Counted from the stretch's first letter, positions 40,746 through 50,246 are shown. The stretch: 64,000 nucleotides of DNA from Streptomyces sp. NBC_01428 (GCF_036231965.1 NZ_CP109499.1:7130001-7194000); one strand, 5' to 3'. Notes: generated by a model from the letters alone, not told the origin. A program made the numbers and translations.

Positions 40746-41560
40746 GACACCTCTCCCCGGCCGGAGTCGAGCTGGTGGGCGTGCGGCGTCCGGCGCAGCG
40801 CACGCCGGTTGGACCGCTCCTTGAGGATCACCTTGAGCACCCGGATCCCGTCCCGCACGGCCCGCAGATTGCTCGCGCCGTGGATGCGGAGGTACTCGTG
40901 GCTGGGTATCTCCTGCACCTTGAGGCCGGCCTTGACGACCCGGATGTTCATCAGGGTCTCGACCTCGAAACCGGTGCAGTCGAGCTCGATCTTGTCGAGG
41001 CAGTGCCGCCAGAACGCGTTGTAGCCGTAGCAGAGATCGGTGTAACGGGCGCCGAACTTGGCGTTGACGGTCGCGCAGAGCACACGGTTGCCGAGCTTGC
41101 GGATCGGCGTCATGTCGGACGTGCCGCCGCCGTTGGCGAACCGCGAGCCCTTGGCGAAGTCCGCCCCGGACACCAGCGCGGAGACGTACGAGACGATCTC
41201 GTGGCCGTCGGCCGAGCCGTCCGCGTCGACCATGACGATGATGTCGCCGGTGCACGCCGCGAAGCCGGTGATCAGCGCGTCGCCCTTGCCCCTGCCGAGC
41301 TGCTTGACGACCTTGACGTCCGGCCACAGCTCACGGGCGACCTCGACGGTGTCGTCGGTGGAGTTGCCGTCCACGAGAACCACTTCGTGGATCCAGGACG
41401 GCAGCGTCTTGAAGACGTACGGGAGATTCTCCGCCTCATTCATGGCGGGAATCACGACACTCACCGGTGGCGCGATGGCCAGGTGAGAGGAGATCGGCCG
41501 GTAGATCGCGGCCACTGACGGATCGTCGCCCGAGATGGCTGGGCGCAGGACTGAGCTCAT
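40742..41560 (-). CDS. Family 2 glycosyltransferase, polyprenyl-phosphate sugar synthase-like (first of operon)
   Basis: A 272-residue enzyme resembling dolichyl-phosphate mannose/glucose synthases. VSVVIPAMNEAENLPYVF is the N-terminal signature, VMVDADGSADGHE the metal-binding DxD motif, and GYNAFWRH the acceptor-side motif. It lacks the C-terminal membrane helices of bacterial GtrB types. It would make the polyprenyl-phosphate sugar donor or first lipid-linked sugar for the operon. ATG 41560 has GAGAGGGA upstream. First gene of the four-gene operon, which continues through TTGA, ATGA and GTGTCTGA overlaps. Confidence 0.9.
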   Translation of the reverse strand: MSSVLRPAISGDDPSVAAIYRPISSHLAIAPPVSVVIPAMNEAENLPYVFKTLPSWIHEVVLVDGNSTDDTVEVARELWPDVKVVKQLGRGKGDALITGFAACTGDIIVMVDADGSADGHEIVSYVSALVSGADFAKGSRFANGGGTSDMTPIRKLGNRVLCATVNAKFGARYTDLCYGYNAFWRHCLDKIELDCTGFEVETLMNIRVVKAGLKVQEIPSHEYLRIHGASNLRAVRDGIRVLKVILKERSNRRALRRTPHAHQLDSGRGEVS

Positions 41561-41923
41561 GAGTCTGGTCCCTCTCGTCCGGTGGACCGCCCGCCCCTGG
41601 GCGGTCCGTCTCTTTGTCCGGTTCGAAAGGGGGGTTACTCACTGACGGCATGCCGGAATGGAACTCCGTCCATGCCGGGTGAGCTGGCAAAACGTGCCGG
41701 CTCCGCATTGAGGAGCAGGCTGCGCGGCCCGACTCGGCATACGTCTGGTCACCGAGAACGGCACCCCCCAACCGCGCCCCGCGCCGGCTTCCATCGCGGT
41801 CCTGAGCCCTCCCCTGGAGCCGCTGATGATGGACCGATGCGGGTGAGATGTACGACGGTATTGACGATTGCGCCCGTATGGCAAGACCTGAAACGAGGCC
41901 TCACCTTTTTGTTGGTTTGACCG
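41561..41923. other. Regulatory gap upstream of the glycan operon
   Basis: 363 bases. In the operon leader (minus strand) GGACCGCCC (41584-41592) pairs with GGGCGGTCC (41599-41607), a nine-bp hairpin 24 bases from the start codon. The right end (about 41880-41940) is unusually AT-rich for this genome, with CACCTTTTTGTTGG, and may be a promoter region. No credible ORF is visible. Confidence 0.45.
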
Positions 41924-42370
41924 TTACCTCGTATCTCGAACGGATTTTCCCCATCCGTTTGAGGGTCCGTGGGTGCGCCGTCGGCGCACCAGTGTGAGCA
42001 GCAGAATCAGCGAACTGAACGCCGTCACGGCGACGATGCCGCCGGGGACCGACCAGCGGTGCACGGCGAGCATGCCCTGCGCCACCAGCATGTTCAGGAC
42101 GACGGCGCCGGCGACGGACGTGAGGACGCGGCCGAACGGGTCGAGTCCGCGCAGTGCGGCCCCGATCGCGGCCGACGGCGCGGCGAGCAGGAAGAAGAGC
42201 GTGAAAGGCCCGCGCAGCGGTGAGTTCGCGTCGGCGAGTGCGAGGAACGCGCCCACGGCCCCCACCGTGGTCGCGCCGCCCGCGAGCAACGCCGGCAGGT
42301 CCCTCCCCCTGGGCTGCCGCGGCCCCTTCGCGGTGTCGGATGAGGATGCCTTGATCCGTAAGGTCTGCAT
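41924..42370 (-). CDS. Small membrane protein, function unknown
   Basis: A 148-residue protein with a basic N-terminus and four hydrophobic helices (about 28-46, 56-72, 80-96 and 108-127), ending in a basic tail (VRRRRTHGPSNGWG). I do not recognise the family; the topology resembles streptomycete DUF6069-like small integral proteins. ATG 42370 is chosen; the ribosome binding site is weak, and the longer frame to 42670 overlaps the divergent lipase promoter. Same strand as the glycan operon but separated from it by 363 bases. Confidence 0.72.
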   Translation of the reverse strand: MQTLRIKASSSDTAKGPRQPRGRDLPALLAGGATTVGAVGAFLALADANSPLRGPFTLFFLLAAPSAAIGAALRGLDPFGRVLTSVAGAVVLNMLVAQGMLAVHRWSVPGGIVAVTAFSSLILLLTLVRRRRTHGPSNGWGKSVRDTR

Positions 42371-42566
42371 GGGCGACTTTGCCCCCTGAAGCGCCGGATG
42401 CCGGGTTTCAATGTGGCGCAGCCCGTCCGGGGCCGTCAAGGCGCAAAGGGGGCGCGTTCGCGGGTTTCCTGACGCAGTGGCACAGAAGTTTTGGCATGAA
42501 CACTTCCTGTCAATGCGCGTAGCTGGTACCAAAGTTGTGGCAGAGATCCTGCTAAAGGGAGGTTCC

Positions 42567-43373
42567 ATGAGACGTTCCCGAATTACGGCATACGTGACCT
42601 CACTCCTCCTCGCCGTCGGCGTCACCCTCACCGGGGCGGCCACGGCGCAGGCACGAACGGCCGCCGCCACCGGCTATGTGGCCCTTGGTGACTCCTACTC
42701 GTCCGGTGTCGGCGCCGACAGCTACATCAGCTCCAGCGGCGACTGCAAGCGCAGCACGAAGGCCTACCCCTACCTCTGGGCGGCCGCGCATTCACCCTCG
42801 TCGTTCGCCTTCACCGCCTGCTCGGGCGCTCGTACGGGTGATGTCACGGCGAACCAGCTCGGCCCCCTCACCTCCTCGACCGGCCTCGTCTCCATCAGCA
42901 TCGGCGGCAACGACGCCGGCTTCTCGGACGTCATGACGACCTGCGTCCTGCAGTCCGAGAGCTCCTGCCTCTCGCGGATCGCCACCGCGAAGGCCTACGT
43001 CGCCTCCACCCTCCCCGGCAACCTCAACTCCGTGTACTCGGCGATCCGTGCGAAGGCTCCGTCCGCCCACGTCGTCGTCCTCGGCTATCCCCGCTTCTAC
43101 AAGCTCAACGGCAGTTGCCTGACCGGACTCTCGGAGACCGAACGGTCCGCCATCAACGGCGCGGCCGACTACCTGGACAGCGCGATCGCGGCCCGCGCCG
43201 CCGCCTACGGATTCACCTTCGGTGACGTCCGGGGTACCTTCACGGGCCACGAGATCTGCTCCAGCAGCGTCTGGCTGCACAGCCTGAACTGGCTGGACAT
43301 CGGCGAGTCCTACCACCCGACCGCGGCCGGACAGTCCGGCGGCTACCTCCCCGTCTTCGGCGGAGCGGTCTGA
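42567..43373 (+). CDS. Secreted SGNH/GDSL lipase
   Basis: A 268-residue exported esterase/lipase. Signal peptide 1-29 (TAQA-RT). Block I is VALGDSYSSGVGA with nucleophile Ser43. Block III is ISIGGNDAGF, and block V holds the catalytic His250 in the SYHPTAAGQ motif. Six cysteines form the three disulfides typical of Streptomyces SGNH lipases. ATG 42567 follows AAAGGGAGG. The gene converges with the kinase gene with only 14 bases between stops, so transcripts probably overlap. From memory it is equivalent to the characterised S. coelicolor lipase SCO1725 (unchecked). Confidence 0.94.
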   Translation: MRRSRITAYVTSLLLAVGVTLTGAATAQARTAAATGYVALGDSYSSGVGADSYISSSGDCKRSTKAYPYLWAAAHSPSSFAFTACSGARTGDVTANQLGPLTSSTGLVSISIGGNDAGFSDVMTTCVLQSESSCLSRIATAKAYVASTLPGNLNSVYSAIRAKAPSAHVVVLGYPRFYKLNGSCLTGLSETERSAINGAADYLDSAIAARAAAYGFTFGDVRGTFTGHEICSSSVWLHSLNWLDIGESYHPTAAGQSGGYLPVFGGAV

Positions 43374-43387
43374 ACTCTCCGGCCTTC

Positions 43388-45028
43388 CTAAGGTGATGCG
43401 GAAGCGGAGGCCCCGTCGCTCGGGGTCTCCGTCGCACAGGTGATCGTGAACGGCACCGCCTCGGACGTCGTCCGGACCGGGCTCCGGACCTCCACGCTGA
43501 TCCTGTTGGCGAACTCGCCGCTCGTGTCGTAGGTCGTCGCCACCACCGTCGTCTGCCGGGTCCTGCCGCCGCCCGCGGGGAACGAGAGCGTCTTCCAGCT
43601 CTTGTCGGTCACCTCGCCGGTCTGCGTGACCCATCGGTACTGGACGTCCACCGGCACCCGCCCGACCGTGAAGGTCGCCGTGAACGAGGGTGCCTGGGTG
43701 CCGGGCGGCGGACACGCCCCCGTGTAGTCGGTGTGCCGGCCCGACACCGTCACCCGCACCGACTGGGCCGGCGGGGCGGTCGTCGCTCCTCCGCCCGTGG
43801 GGGCGCTCGCGGCGGAACTCCCGCTCGCGGTGGGACTGGTCGCGTCGCTCCCGCTGTGACGCGACCCGCCGTCCGAGGCGCCACTGTTGCCGCTGCCGCC
43901 CCCGTCGGTGGTGCTCTGTCCTTCGCTCCCGCCGGTACCGCCGTTCCCGCCGCCGTGGTCGCTCAGCGCGTACGTCAGTCCGCCGACGGCGAGCGCGAGC
44001 GCGGCCACACCGGCGATGAGGACGAAGGCCGCCGGGCGGCGACGGTGCGCCTCCGCGGTGGGGGCCGTCGAGGACGCCGTCACCGGAGGCGGACCGAATC
44101 CTCCCGAGGGTGTCGGTGGGCCCGGCGACGGCTGGTGGAACGCGGCGATCGTGGGGGTGGCGGAGGGCGGCAGCGGACCGACGGCTCGCGTGGGTGTCCT
44201 GCCGCCCTCGGCGACCGCGCGCAGTTCCGCCTCGGCCGCGGCGGCGCTCGTCCGCCCGGCGGGATCCTTGGCCAGCAGCCCCTCGATCACGGGGGTGAGC
44301 GGACCCGCCCGGCGGGGCGCCGGCAACGGCTCGTCCACGATGGCCCGCAAGGTGCTCAGCGGAGTGTTCTGCCGGAAGGGCGAGTTGCCCTCGACCGCCG
44401 CGTACAGCAGCACGCCGAGCGACCACAGGTCCGACTCCGGTCCCGGCGTCCGCCCCAACGCCCGCTCCGGAGCGAGGAATTCGGGCGATCCGATGACCTC
44501 GCCCGTCATGGTCAGCGCGGAGCTGCCCTCGACGGTGGCGATGCCGAAGTCCGTCAGCACGACCCGGCCGTCGTTCGACATCAGGACGTTGGCCGGTTTC
44601 ACGTCGCGGTGCAGCACCCCCGCGGCGTGCGCGGCCCGCAGCGCGGACAGCACCTCGGCGCCGATGCCGGCCACCCGTCGCGGCGCCAACGGTCCCTCGG
44701 CGTCCAGCAGATCGGAGAGCGCGATGCCCCGGACCAGTTCCATCACGATCCAGGGCCGGCCGTCCTGGCTGGCCACGTCGTACACCGTGACCACGTTGTG
44801 GTTCGAGATACGGGCGGCCGCCCACGCCTCGCGTTCCAGGCGGGCGTACATCCGCTCGATCTCGGACCTGGCCAGTCCGGCCGGGGCGCGGACCTCCTTG
44901 ACGGCCACCTCGCGCTGCAGCACCTCGTCGCGGGCGCGCCACACCGTGCCCATTCCGCCCTCGCCCAGGGGCGAGAGCAGGCGGTAGCGACCCGCGATCA
45001 CCCGCTCACTGCCCGAATCTTCGGACAC
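43388..45028 (-). CDS. Receptor-like Ser/Thr protein kinase (PknB type)
   Basis: A 546-residue transmembrane kinase. The kinase domain (about 15-270) has the glycine loop LGEGGMGTVW, the lysine AVKEV (Lys44), HRDVKPANVL (Asp142) and DFG (160-162). A Pro-rich juxtamembrane segment follows, then one transmembrane helix (333-355). Outside there is a Gly/Ser/Thr-rich stalk and a C-terminal beta-sandwich of about 110 residues (VRVTVSGRHTDYTGACPPPG), not a PASTA domain. It would phosphorylate cytoplasmic targets in response to an extracellular signal. It is monocistronic, and its start is about 45 bases from the stop of the transporter gene on the same strand. Confidence 0.93.
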   Translation of the reverse strand: MSEDSGSERVIAGRYRLLSPLGEGGMGTVWRARDEVLQREVAVKEVRAPAGLARSEIERMYARLEREAWAAARISNHNVVTVYDVASQDGRPWIVMELVRGIALSDLLDAEGPLAPRRVAGIGAEVLSALRAAHAAGVLHRDVKPANVLMSNDGRVVLTDFGIATVEGSSALTMTGEVIGSPEFLAPERALGRTPGPESDLWSLGVLLYAAVEGNSPFRQNTPLSTLRAIVDEPLPAPRRAGPLTPVIEGLLAKDPAGRTSAAAAEAELRAVAEGGRTPTRAVGPLPPSATPTIAAFHQPSPGPPTPSGGFGPPPVTASSTAPTAEAHRRRPAAFVLIAGVAALALAVGGLTYALSDHGGGNGGTGGSEGQSTTDGGGSGNSGASDGGSRHSGSDATSPTASGSSAASAPTGGGATTAPPAQSVRVTVSGRHTDYTGACPPPGTQAPSFTATFTVGRVPVDVQYRWVTQTGEVTDKSWKTLSFPAGGGRTRQTTVVATTYDTSGEFANRISVEVRSPVRTTSEAVPFTITCATETPSDGASASASP

Positions 45029-45073
45029 GTGCGTCCCCCCTTCGCATCCGCGCGATATCTCCCCAAAAGTAGC

Positions 45074-47101
45074 TCAACCGAGTGCGGATGCCGCCCCCTT
45101 GAGCACCAATCCGACCCCGAGCGCCACGACGACCGCCGCCGATCCCAGGGGCGCGGTCCGGCGGACGAACCGCACGGCCCGCCCCTCGGCCCAGCGTGGG
45201 CGCCTGGCCAGCGCCCGGTTCATCCCGCTGCCGAGCCGGACGACGGCGAAGCCCGCCGCCGTCAGCGTCAGGGCCAGCCCGACGCCGTACGCGAGGACGA
45301 GCAGGAGGCCGAACCAGGCCTGACCGAGGGCCGCGGCCCCGACGAGAACGACCACCGCGGACGGACTCGGTACGAGCCCGCCGGCGAAGCCGAGCAGGAT
45401 CGTCCCGCGCACGGTCGGCGCGATCTCGTGGGTGTGGGTGAAACCGCCGTGGGTGTGTTCGAGAGCGGGGGAGGGGCGGCCGAGGGGTCGGGAGACCCGG
45501 GACCGAAGGGTGGCCGCGGAGGTGGGTGCGGACGGGTGTCGGTGCTCGTGCTCGTGCGGGTGGGCGTGCTCGTGGGGGTGGGCGTGGCCGGGGCTCACGT
45601 CCTGTGGGTGGGGGTGTGGGTGCGGTGCGGTCGTGACCAGGGCCTGTGCCCGGGGGGCCGCGGCGGCGTGTGCCAGGACCAGGGGCCGCTCGGGACGTCC
45701 GGCGGAGTGCCGGTCCACGGCAGCGGTGGCCATGTCCGGGGCGACCGGCTCCCGGTCGTGCCGACGGGGGCGGGAGGGGACGGCGGCCGGTCCGTGAGCG
45801 TGGTCGTGGTCGTGCGGATGGCCCGGCCCGGGCTCGTGGTCGTGGTCGTGACCGTCCGGGTGTTCCTGGTCGGCGGCGTGGTCGTGGTCGTGCCCGTCGG
45901 CGTGATCCCCGCCGTGCGGGTGCCCGTGGGAGTGGTCCCCGCCGTCCGGGTGCGTATGGGAGTGGTCCCCGCCGTGCGGGTGCCCGTGGGCGTGATCCCC
46001 GCCGTGCGGGTGCGCGTGGACGTGTTCGTCCGTGGGGCGATGGGGCAGGCCGGGTCCCGGCGCCCGGTGGTGCCAGGCCCGGCGCAGGAGCGTGACGCCC
46101 GCCAGGGTCACCAGGACGCCGCTGGACACACCCAGCCAGGCGATCACGGACGGAGCCGCCGCCGAACCCGCGGTGACCAGAAGACCGAGCGCGACGACCC
46201 CGAGGGTGTGCGTGACCGTCACCGACGCGGCCAGCGGCAGCACGTCCTTCAGCCGGGCCCGGCCGCCGCGCGCCGCCGCGGTCGCCGCCATCAACGTCTT
46301 GCCGTGGCCCGGCGCGAGGGCGTGCATCGCGCCCAGGCCGACGGCGATGAGCAGGGCCAGCGCGGCGAAGCCGACGGTGAGGTGGTGCCGGGCCACCAGG
46401 TTGTTCAGGGCCTCGGTCCAGCGGTCGGCGCCGCGCGGCAGTACGGAGGCGGCCGGCGCGTTCCGCCGGCCCTCGACGAGCGCGGGGCCGCCCGGCCGGA
46501 TCCGCAGCGAGGCGGCGGCGGTGTCGGCCGGGGAGGACAGCAGCGCCTTCGGGTAGGTGGTCAGCTCCGCCGACACCGACGCGCGCGGTACGTCCGACGC
46601 GGTGAGCGTCATCCGGTCGCCCCGGGCGGTGATCTCCCGCCAGCCCGGCCCGTGGTCGGCACCCGCGCTGCGGAAGCCCACCGCGATGCCGGCGTCCTCG
46701 CCCCGGGGGAGCGGCGCCGTCAGCCGGCACTCCACGCGCAGGGTGTTCAGGCCGGCCTGTCCCGGCCGGGTGCGCGCGTGGCTCGCGCCCCGCGCGAGGG
46801 CGACCTCGTGCCCGCCGACGGTGACCCTGCTCCCGCGCGCGGCGCTCTCGCACCGTTGCCGGGCCCACTCGGCCATGCCGAGCCGCGTGATGTCCCGCTT
46901 CGCCTGGGTCGCGGGGATCTCCGCGAGGTCCTCGACGTGGTCGACGCGCAACTCCCCCGGGGCGGCGACGAGCCCGTCGTACCGGTTGACGGTGAAGTTC
47001 CCCAGGGGATGCGCGCCCGCCTGTCCCGCGGGGATCAGCACGAGCGCGCAGGCGGCGGTCAGGGCCGCACCGCACGCGGCGAGCAGCCGCCGCGCCCTCA
47101 C
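45074..47101 (-). CDS. NiCoT/RcnA-like transporter with a 51-histidine loop
   Basis: A 675-residue membrane protein. A signal-like N-terminal helix is followed by an extracytoplasmic domain (about 31-235, beginning HPLGNFTVNRYDGL). Then come membrane helices with the nickel/cobalt motif HALAPGHGK (260-268) and HTLG (298-301). Between helices, residues 344-558 contain about 51 histidines, including four tandem ten-residue HxHPHGGDH-type repeats. The last helices (562-670) complete the transporter core. The His-rich loop would bind Ni, Co, Zn or Cu on the cytoplasmic side, or buffer metal before export. GTG 47101 overlaps the stop of the TPR gene (GTGA), so it is coupled. It is the third gene of the DUF4331-TPR-transporter unit. 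Confidence 0.88.
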   Translation of the reverse strand: MRARRLLAACGAALTAACALVLIPAGQAGAHPLGNFTVNRYDGLVAAPGELRVDHVEDLAEIPATQAKRDITRLGMAEWARQRCESAARGSRVTVGGHEVALARGASHARTRPGQAGLNTLRVECRLTAPLPRGEDAGIAVGFRSAGADHGPGWREITARGDRMTLTASDVPRASVSAELTTYPKALLSSPADTAAASLRIRPGGPALVEGRRNAPAASVLPRGADRWTEALNNLVARHHLTVGFAALALLIAVGLGAMHALAPGHGKTLMAATAAARGGRARLKDVLPLAASVTVTHTLGVVALGLLVTAGSAAAPSVIAWLGVSSGVLVTLAGVTLLRRAWHHRAPGPGLPHRPTDEHVHAHPHGGDHAHGHPHGGDHSHTHPDGGDHSHGHPHGGDHADGHDHDHAADQEHPDGHDHDHEPGPGHPHDHDHAHGPAAVPSRPRRHDREPVAPDMATAAVDRHSAGRPERPLVLAHAAAAPRAQALVTTAPHPHPHPQDVSPGHAHPHEHAHPHEHEHRHPSAPTSAATLRSRVSRPLGRPSPALEHTHGGFTHTHEIAPTVRGTILLGFAGGLVPSPSAVVVLVGAAALGQAWFGLLLVLAYGVGLALTLTAAGFAVVRLGSGMNRALARRPRWAEGRAVRFVRRTAPLGSAAVVVALGVGLVLKGAASALG
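45902..46021 (-). repeat. Four tandem 30-bp repeats encoding His-rich decapeptides
   Basis: Four in-frame ten-residue units (VHAHPHGGDH, AHGHPHGGDH, SHTHPDGGDH, SHGHPHGGDH) at residues 361-400 of the transporter. The units differ by a few codons, and copy number is likely to vary between strains. Confidence 0.93.
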
Positions 47102-48522
47102 CGTGCCGCCTTCAGCGCGGCGCGGGCCTCGCGGGCTCCCAGCGGAGAGAAGCCCGGGTTCAGTTCCAGGGCCGCCTTCAGCGAGGCGCGGGCCGCCTTC
47201 GTGTGTCCGGTGGCCCGTTCGATGACACCCCGGTGATAGAGGAAGGCCGCGTTGCGGTAGCCCGTCGCCGTGGCCTCGCGGGCGTGGGGGAGAGCCTCCT
47301 TGTCGCGGCCCGCCACATGCAGGGCCCAGGCGAGCGCGTCCGCGGTGTGCACGGTGTGCCGTCGCGCCCACTCGTCGCGGGCCGCCTTCAGCGCCGCCCG
47401 GTGGTCGCCGTGGTCGGCGGCGGCCAGCGCCGTGTCGAGGTCGGCGTCGACGCCGTTCGCGCGGGCGAGCGAGACCCAGGCGTTCACCAGCGCGTACTGG
47501 TCGCGGGCCTGTCGCGCGTCACCGGCCCGGCCGCGTGCCTCGTACAACTCGCCCAGCTCGACGAGAGGTTGCGGCAGCGGATAGCGCTGGACCACCTGTT
47601 CCATGCCCTTGATCGCCGCCGCGCGGTCGCCCAGCGCGGCCTGGGCACGGGCCCGGCCCTCCAGGGCGGGCAGATAGCTGTCGTCGGCCGCGAGGGCCCG
47701 TGCGTAGAAGGTGAGAGCCGAGCGGTAGTCGCCCTGGTTCCAGGCGAGTTGGCCGAGCGCGCCGGACACGTACGCGATGTCGCCGCGGCTCGTCGCCGTG
47801 GCGAGCGCCTGCTTCAGCACCCGTCGGGCCGTGGCCACGTCACCGCGCAGCTCGTGGACGTACGCGTACCGGGTGAAGACGGGGACGCCCGGGCGCCGGG
47901 AGTCGGCGAGGTCGGCCGCCTTCGACGCCTCGGCGTAGCGGCCGAGTTCCACGAGGGCGTCGATCCGGGAGCAGAGGGCGCGCTCGCTGAACGGGTTCTG
48001 CCCGAGGGCGAGGTCCGCGTACTTCAGGGCGCCGGTGAAGTCGTGCCGGGCGGCGGCGAGCGCGGCCCGGCCGGCGAGCGCCGGGTCGTAGTGGGGGCGC
48101 AGCTTCAGGGAACGGTCCAGCGCCTGCTGTGCCTGCGGATAGCGGGACGGGTCGCCCTTGGTGCGGGCCTGTTCCACGTAGGCGAGACCGAGGGTGGCCC
48201 AGCCGCCGAAGTCGCCCGGCTGCGTGCGGAGATGGGCCTGGAGCGAGGTGATGCTCGCGTCGAGATCGCCGTTCGCCGGGATCAGCGGTGACACCCCGGC
48301 CGCGGCGACGGCGGGCGTCGCGCCGCCGTCCCGGAGGGCGCCCACGACCACCGCGCCGGCCGTCATCGCGACAGCCAGCGCGGCCGCGCAGAAGACCAGC
48401 CGGGCCGACCGCAGGCGGTCGCGGGAGACACCGGTCCCGCCCGGCGCGGCCCCCACGATGCTCGCCTCGGGCGCGGCCCTGTCGGCTTCGGGCGTCGCGT
48501 CGTCGTTCGTACCCGGGGACAT
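47098..48522 (-). CDS. Membrane-anchored TPR-repeat protein
   Basis: A 474-residue protein. A cytoplasmic N-terminal segment of about 40 residues, one helix (about 43-63), and then an outside region of ten or so TPR-like helix pairs (for example GGWATLGLAYVEQAR, LGQLAWNQGDYRSALTFYARAL and KAARASLKAALELNPGFSP). TPRs mediate protein-protein contact, so it may hold the DUF4331 protein or the transporter domain outside the membrane. Its stop overlaps the transporter start by GTGA. About 115 bases separate it from the DUF4331 gene, which is on the same strand. Confidence 0.9.
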   Translation of the reverse strand: MSPGTNDDATPEADRAAPEASIVGAAPGGTGVSRDRLRSARLVFCAAALAVAMTAGAVVVGALRDGGATPAVAAAGVSPLIPANGDLDASITSLQAHLRTQPGDFGGWATLGLAYVEQARTKGDPSRYPQAQQALDRSLKLRPHYDPALAGRAALAAARHDFTGALKYADLALGQNPFSERALCSRIDALVELGRYAEASKAADLADSRRPGVPVFTRYAYVHELRGDVATARRVLKQALATATSRGDIAYVSGALGQLAWNQGDYRSALTFYARALAADDSYLPALEGRARAQAALGDRAAAIKGMEQVVQRYPLPQPLVELGELYEARGRAGDARQARDQYALVNAWVSLARANGVDADLDTALAAADHGDHRAALKAARDEWARRHTVHTADALAWALHVAGRDKEALPHAREATATGYRNAAFLYHRGVIERATGHTKAARASLKAALELNPGFSPLGAREARAALKAAR

Positions 48523-48636
48523 GCCCTCTCCTCAAAGTCCGTGATGGAACGGGTCGTTGCTGCAGAAGGGAAGGGGGGCGCGGCCCGCACCGTGGGGGGT
48601 TCGGTCCGTGCGGGCCGCGCCGGTCGGGAGGCCGGG

Positions 48637-50172
48637 TCAGTAGGCCCGGTCGTACCGGCGGCGCCACCAGCGCAGGCCGGTGCCGATGAGCAGGATTCCA
48701 GCGGCCCCCGCCGCCGCGGAGCCCGCGACGAGCACGGTGTCGGTCCCGCCGCCGTCGGCTCCGGCAGGCTGCAGCGCGTCGCCCAGCTGGCTGCGCACGT
48801 CGGTCCCGTCGGTGGTGCCCTTGGCGAGGGCGCCGCGCGAACCCGAGGTGGGCTCGGCCACGTACGGGAAGTACTTCTCGAACTTCTTGTCGTTCTTGTC
48901 GACCGCGTCGCCCAAGTCGTTCTTGGAACCGACGAGTTCACCCTCGACAACCTGGAGCGAGGCGTCGATCACGTCGTCGGTGAGCCGACGTCCGTTGGGG
49001 AAGCCCGCGTTGTCGCCGTCGAGCACGCCGAGCCGCTTGGGGTGCATGGCCGGCTTGACCGAGGTGTTGAGACGCAGTTCCTCCGCCGGACGCACGTGGG
49101 GCGGCTGGTTGAGGCCCTTGACGCCCTTCAGGAACACGTCGACCAGGTCGTTGCGGGGCTCGGCCGGGGCCTTGATCTTGTAGATCCCCTCGATGAGCTT
49201 CGGCAGCTCCGGGTTGGTCACGTTCTTCAGGAACTGGGCGTCGTTCCAGGGCGCGGACGCGTTGAACTTGTCCTTGTCCTTCTGCGGGTTGACGACCTCG
49301 TTCACCAGCGGCATACCGAGCCGGGAGACCTGCCGGTAGCCGCCGCGGGCGTCCTTGCGCTGCGTGGTGGACCAGATACCGACGACCGGCTGTCCCGCCG
49401 ACTCGCGGATCATGTCGTTCGGCACCTGCAGGGCTATGGAGTTGACGTTGTAGCCCTTGAGCGTGTCCCGCCCGACCTCCGTCAGGTTCCCGCCGTACAG
49501 CAGGTCGAAGACGCGCAGGTCCAGGAAGAAGGGGTCGTCCGCCTGGCCGGCGAACGTCGTGGAGCCGCCCGCCAGCTTGTGCACGGCCTGCCCGCGCAGC
49601 TTCGCGTAGTCCGGCATCGACGCCTTGCCGACGTTCGACGGCGCGACCGGCACGTCGTCCGCGACCTTGGTCCGCGACACCAGCTTCTGGTCGTGCAGCC
49701 GCAGCAGGTCGATGTCGTACGTCTGCGTGATGTTCAGGTCGGGGTCGTCGAGACTGGTGACCGGACCCGTGTTGTACAGGAACGTGTCGCCGTTCTTGCG
49801 GTGCGTCCTGAAGGTGTAGCGGTAGATCAACTCGCCCTGCGCGTCACCGTTGTTGTCGATGTGCAGGTCGTACTGGGCGTCGTCGGCGAACGTATAGAAG
49901 TTCGGCCCGCCCGCGGGTTCCTCGAAGGGGATCCAGTTCGCCACGATGGTCGTCGTGTCGGGCTTGTCCGGGCTCACGAACGCGTACACGTCGGTGTTGT
50001 CGTACTGGGGAGTGCCCGAGATCAGCGGGGCCTCCCGGTGGCTGGAGGCGGAGGCCGCCCCCGGTTGCAGCGCGGTCACGCCGGCGGCTGCGAGCGCCCC
50101 GGCGGCCAGCGCACCGCATACGAGGGTCGCGAGAGTCCTGCGTCCCCCGCCGCTCCTGGAGATAGGTGTCAT
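48637..50172 (-). CDS. Secreted DUF4331 protein with C-terminal anchor
   Basis: A 511-residue exported protein. The signal peptide (1-42) ends ASA and exposes SSHREAPLISGTPQYDNTD, the DUF4331 signature with a His three residues from the expected mature end. The beta-rich DUF4331 domain runs to about 440. The C-terminus has a hydrophobic helix followed by WWRRRYDRAY, a tail anchor. The DUF4331 function is not established; the His/Asp/Glu-rich N-terminus invites a metal-binding role. ATG 50172 is chosen (GAGGACGGC upstream); ATG 50187 is possible. It is divergent from the ECF sigma gene and first of the DUF4331-TPR-transporter unit, so it is likely the main target of that sigma factor. Confidence 0.9.
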   Translation of the reverse strand: MTPISRSGGGRRTLATLVCGALAAGALAAAGVTALQPGAASASSHREAPLISGTPQYDNTDVYAFVSPDKPDTTTIVANWIPFEEPAGGPNFYTFADDAQYDLHIDNNGDAQGELIYRYTFRTHRKNGDTFLYNTGPVTSLDDPDLNITQTYDIDLLRLHDQKLVSRTKVADDVPVAPSNVGKASMPDYAKLRGQAVHKLAGGSTTFAGQADDPFFLDLRVFDLLYGGNLTEVGRDTLKGYNVNSIALQVPNDMIRESAGQPVVGIWSTTQRKDARGGYRQVSRLGMPLVNEVVNPQKDKDKFNASAPWNDAQFLKNVTNPELPKLIEGIYKIKAPAEPRNDLVDVFLKGVKGLNQPPHVRPAEELRLNTSVKPAMHPKRLGVLDGDNAGFPNGRRLTDDVIDASLQVVEGELVGSKNDLGDAVDKNDKKFEKYFPYVAEPTSGSRGALAKGTTDGTDVRSQLGDALQPAGADGGGTDTVLVAGSAAAGAAGILLIGTGLRWWRRRYDRAY

Positions 50173-50246
50173 GCCGTCCGTCCTCATGTCCAACTTGCCT
50201 GACGCACGCCATTCGGAGCGGTGGTGGGGGCGGATTGGTCGAATCT

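Noticed and set aside
45902..46021. CRISPR-like array
   Set aside because: The repeats are in frame, lack spacers and encode His-rich decapeptides.
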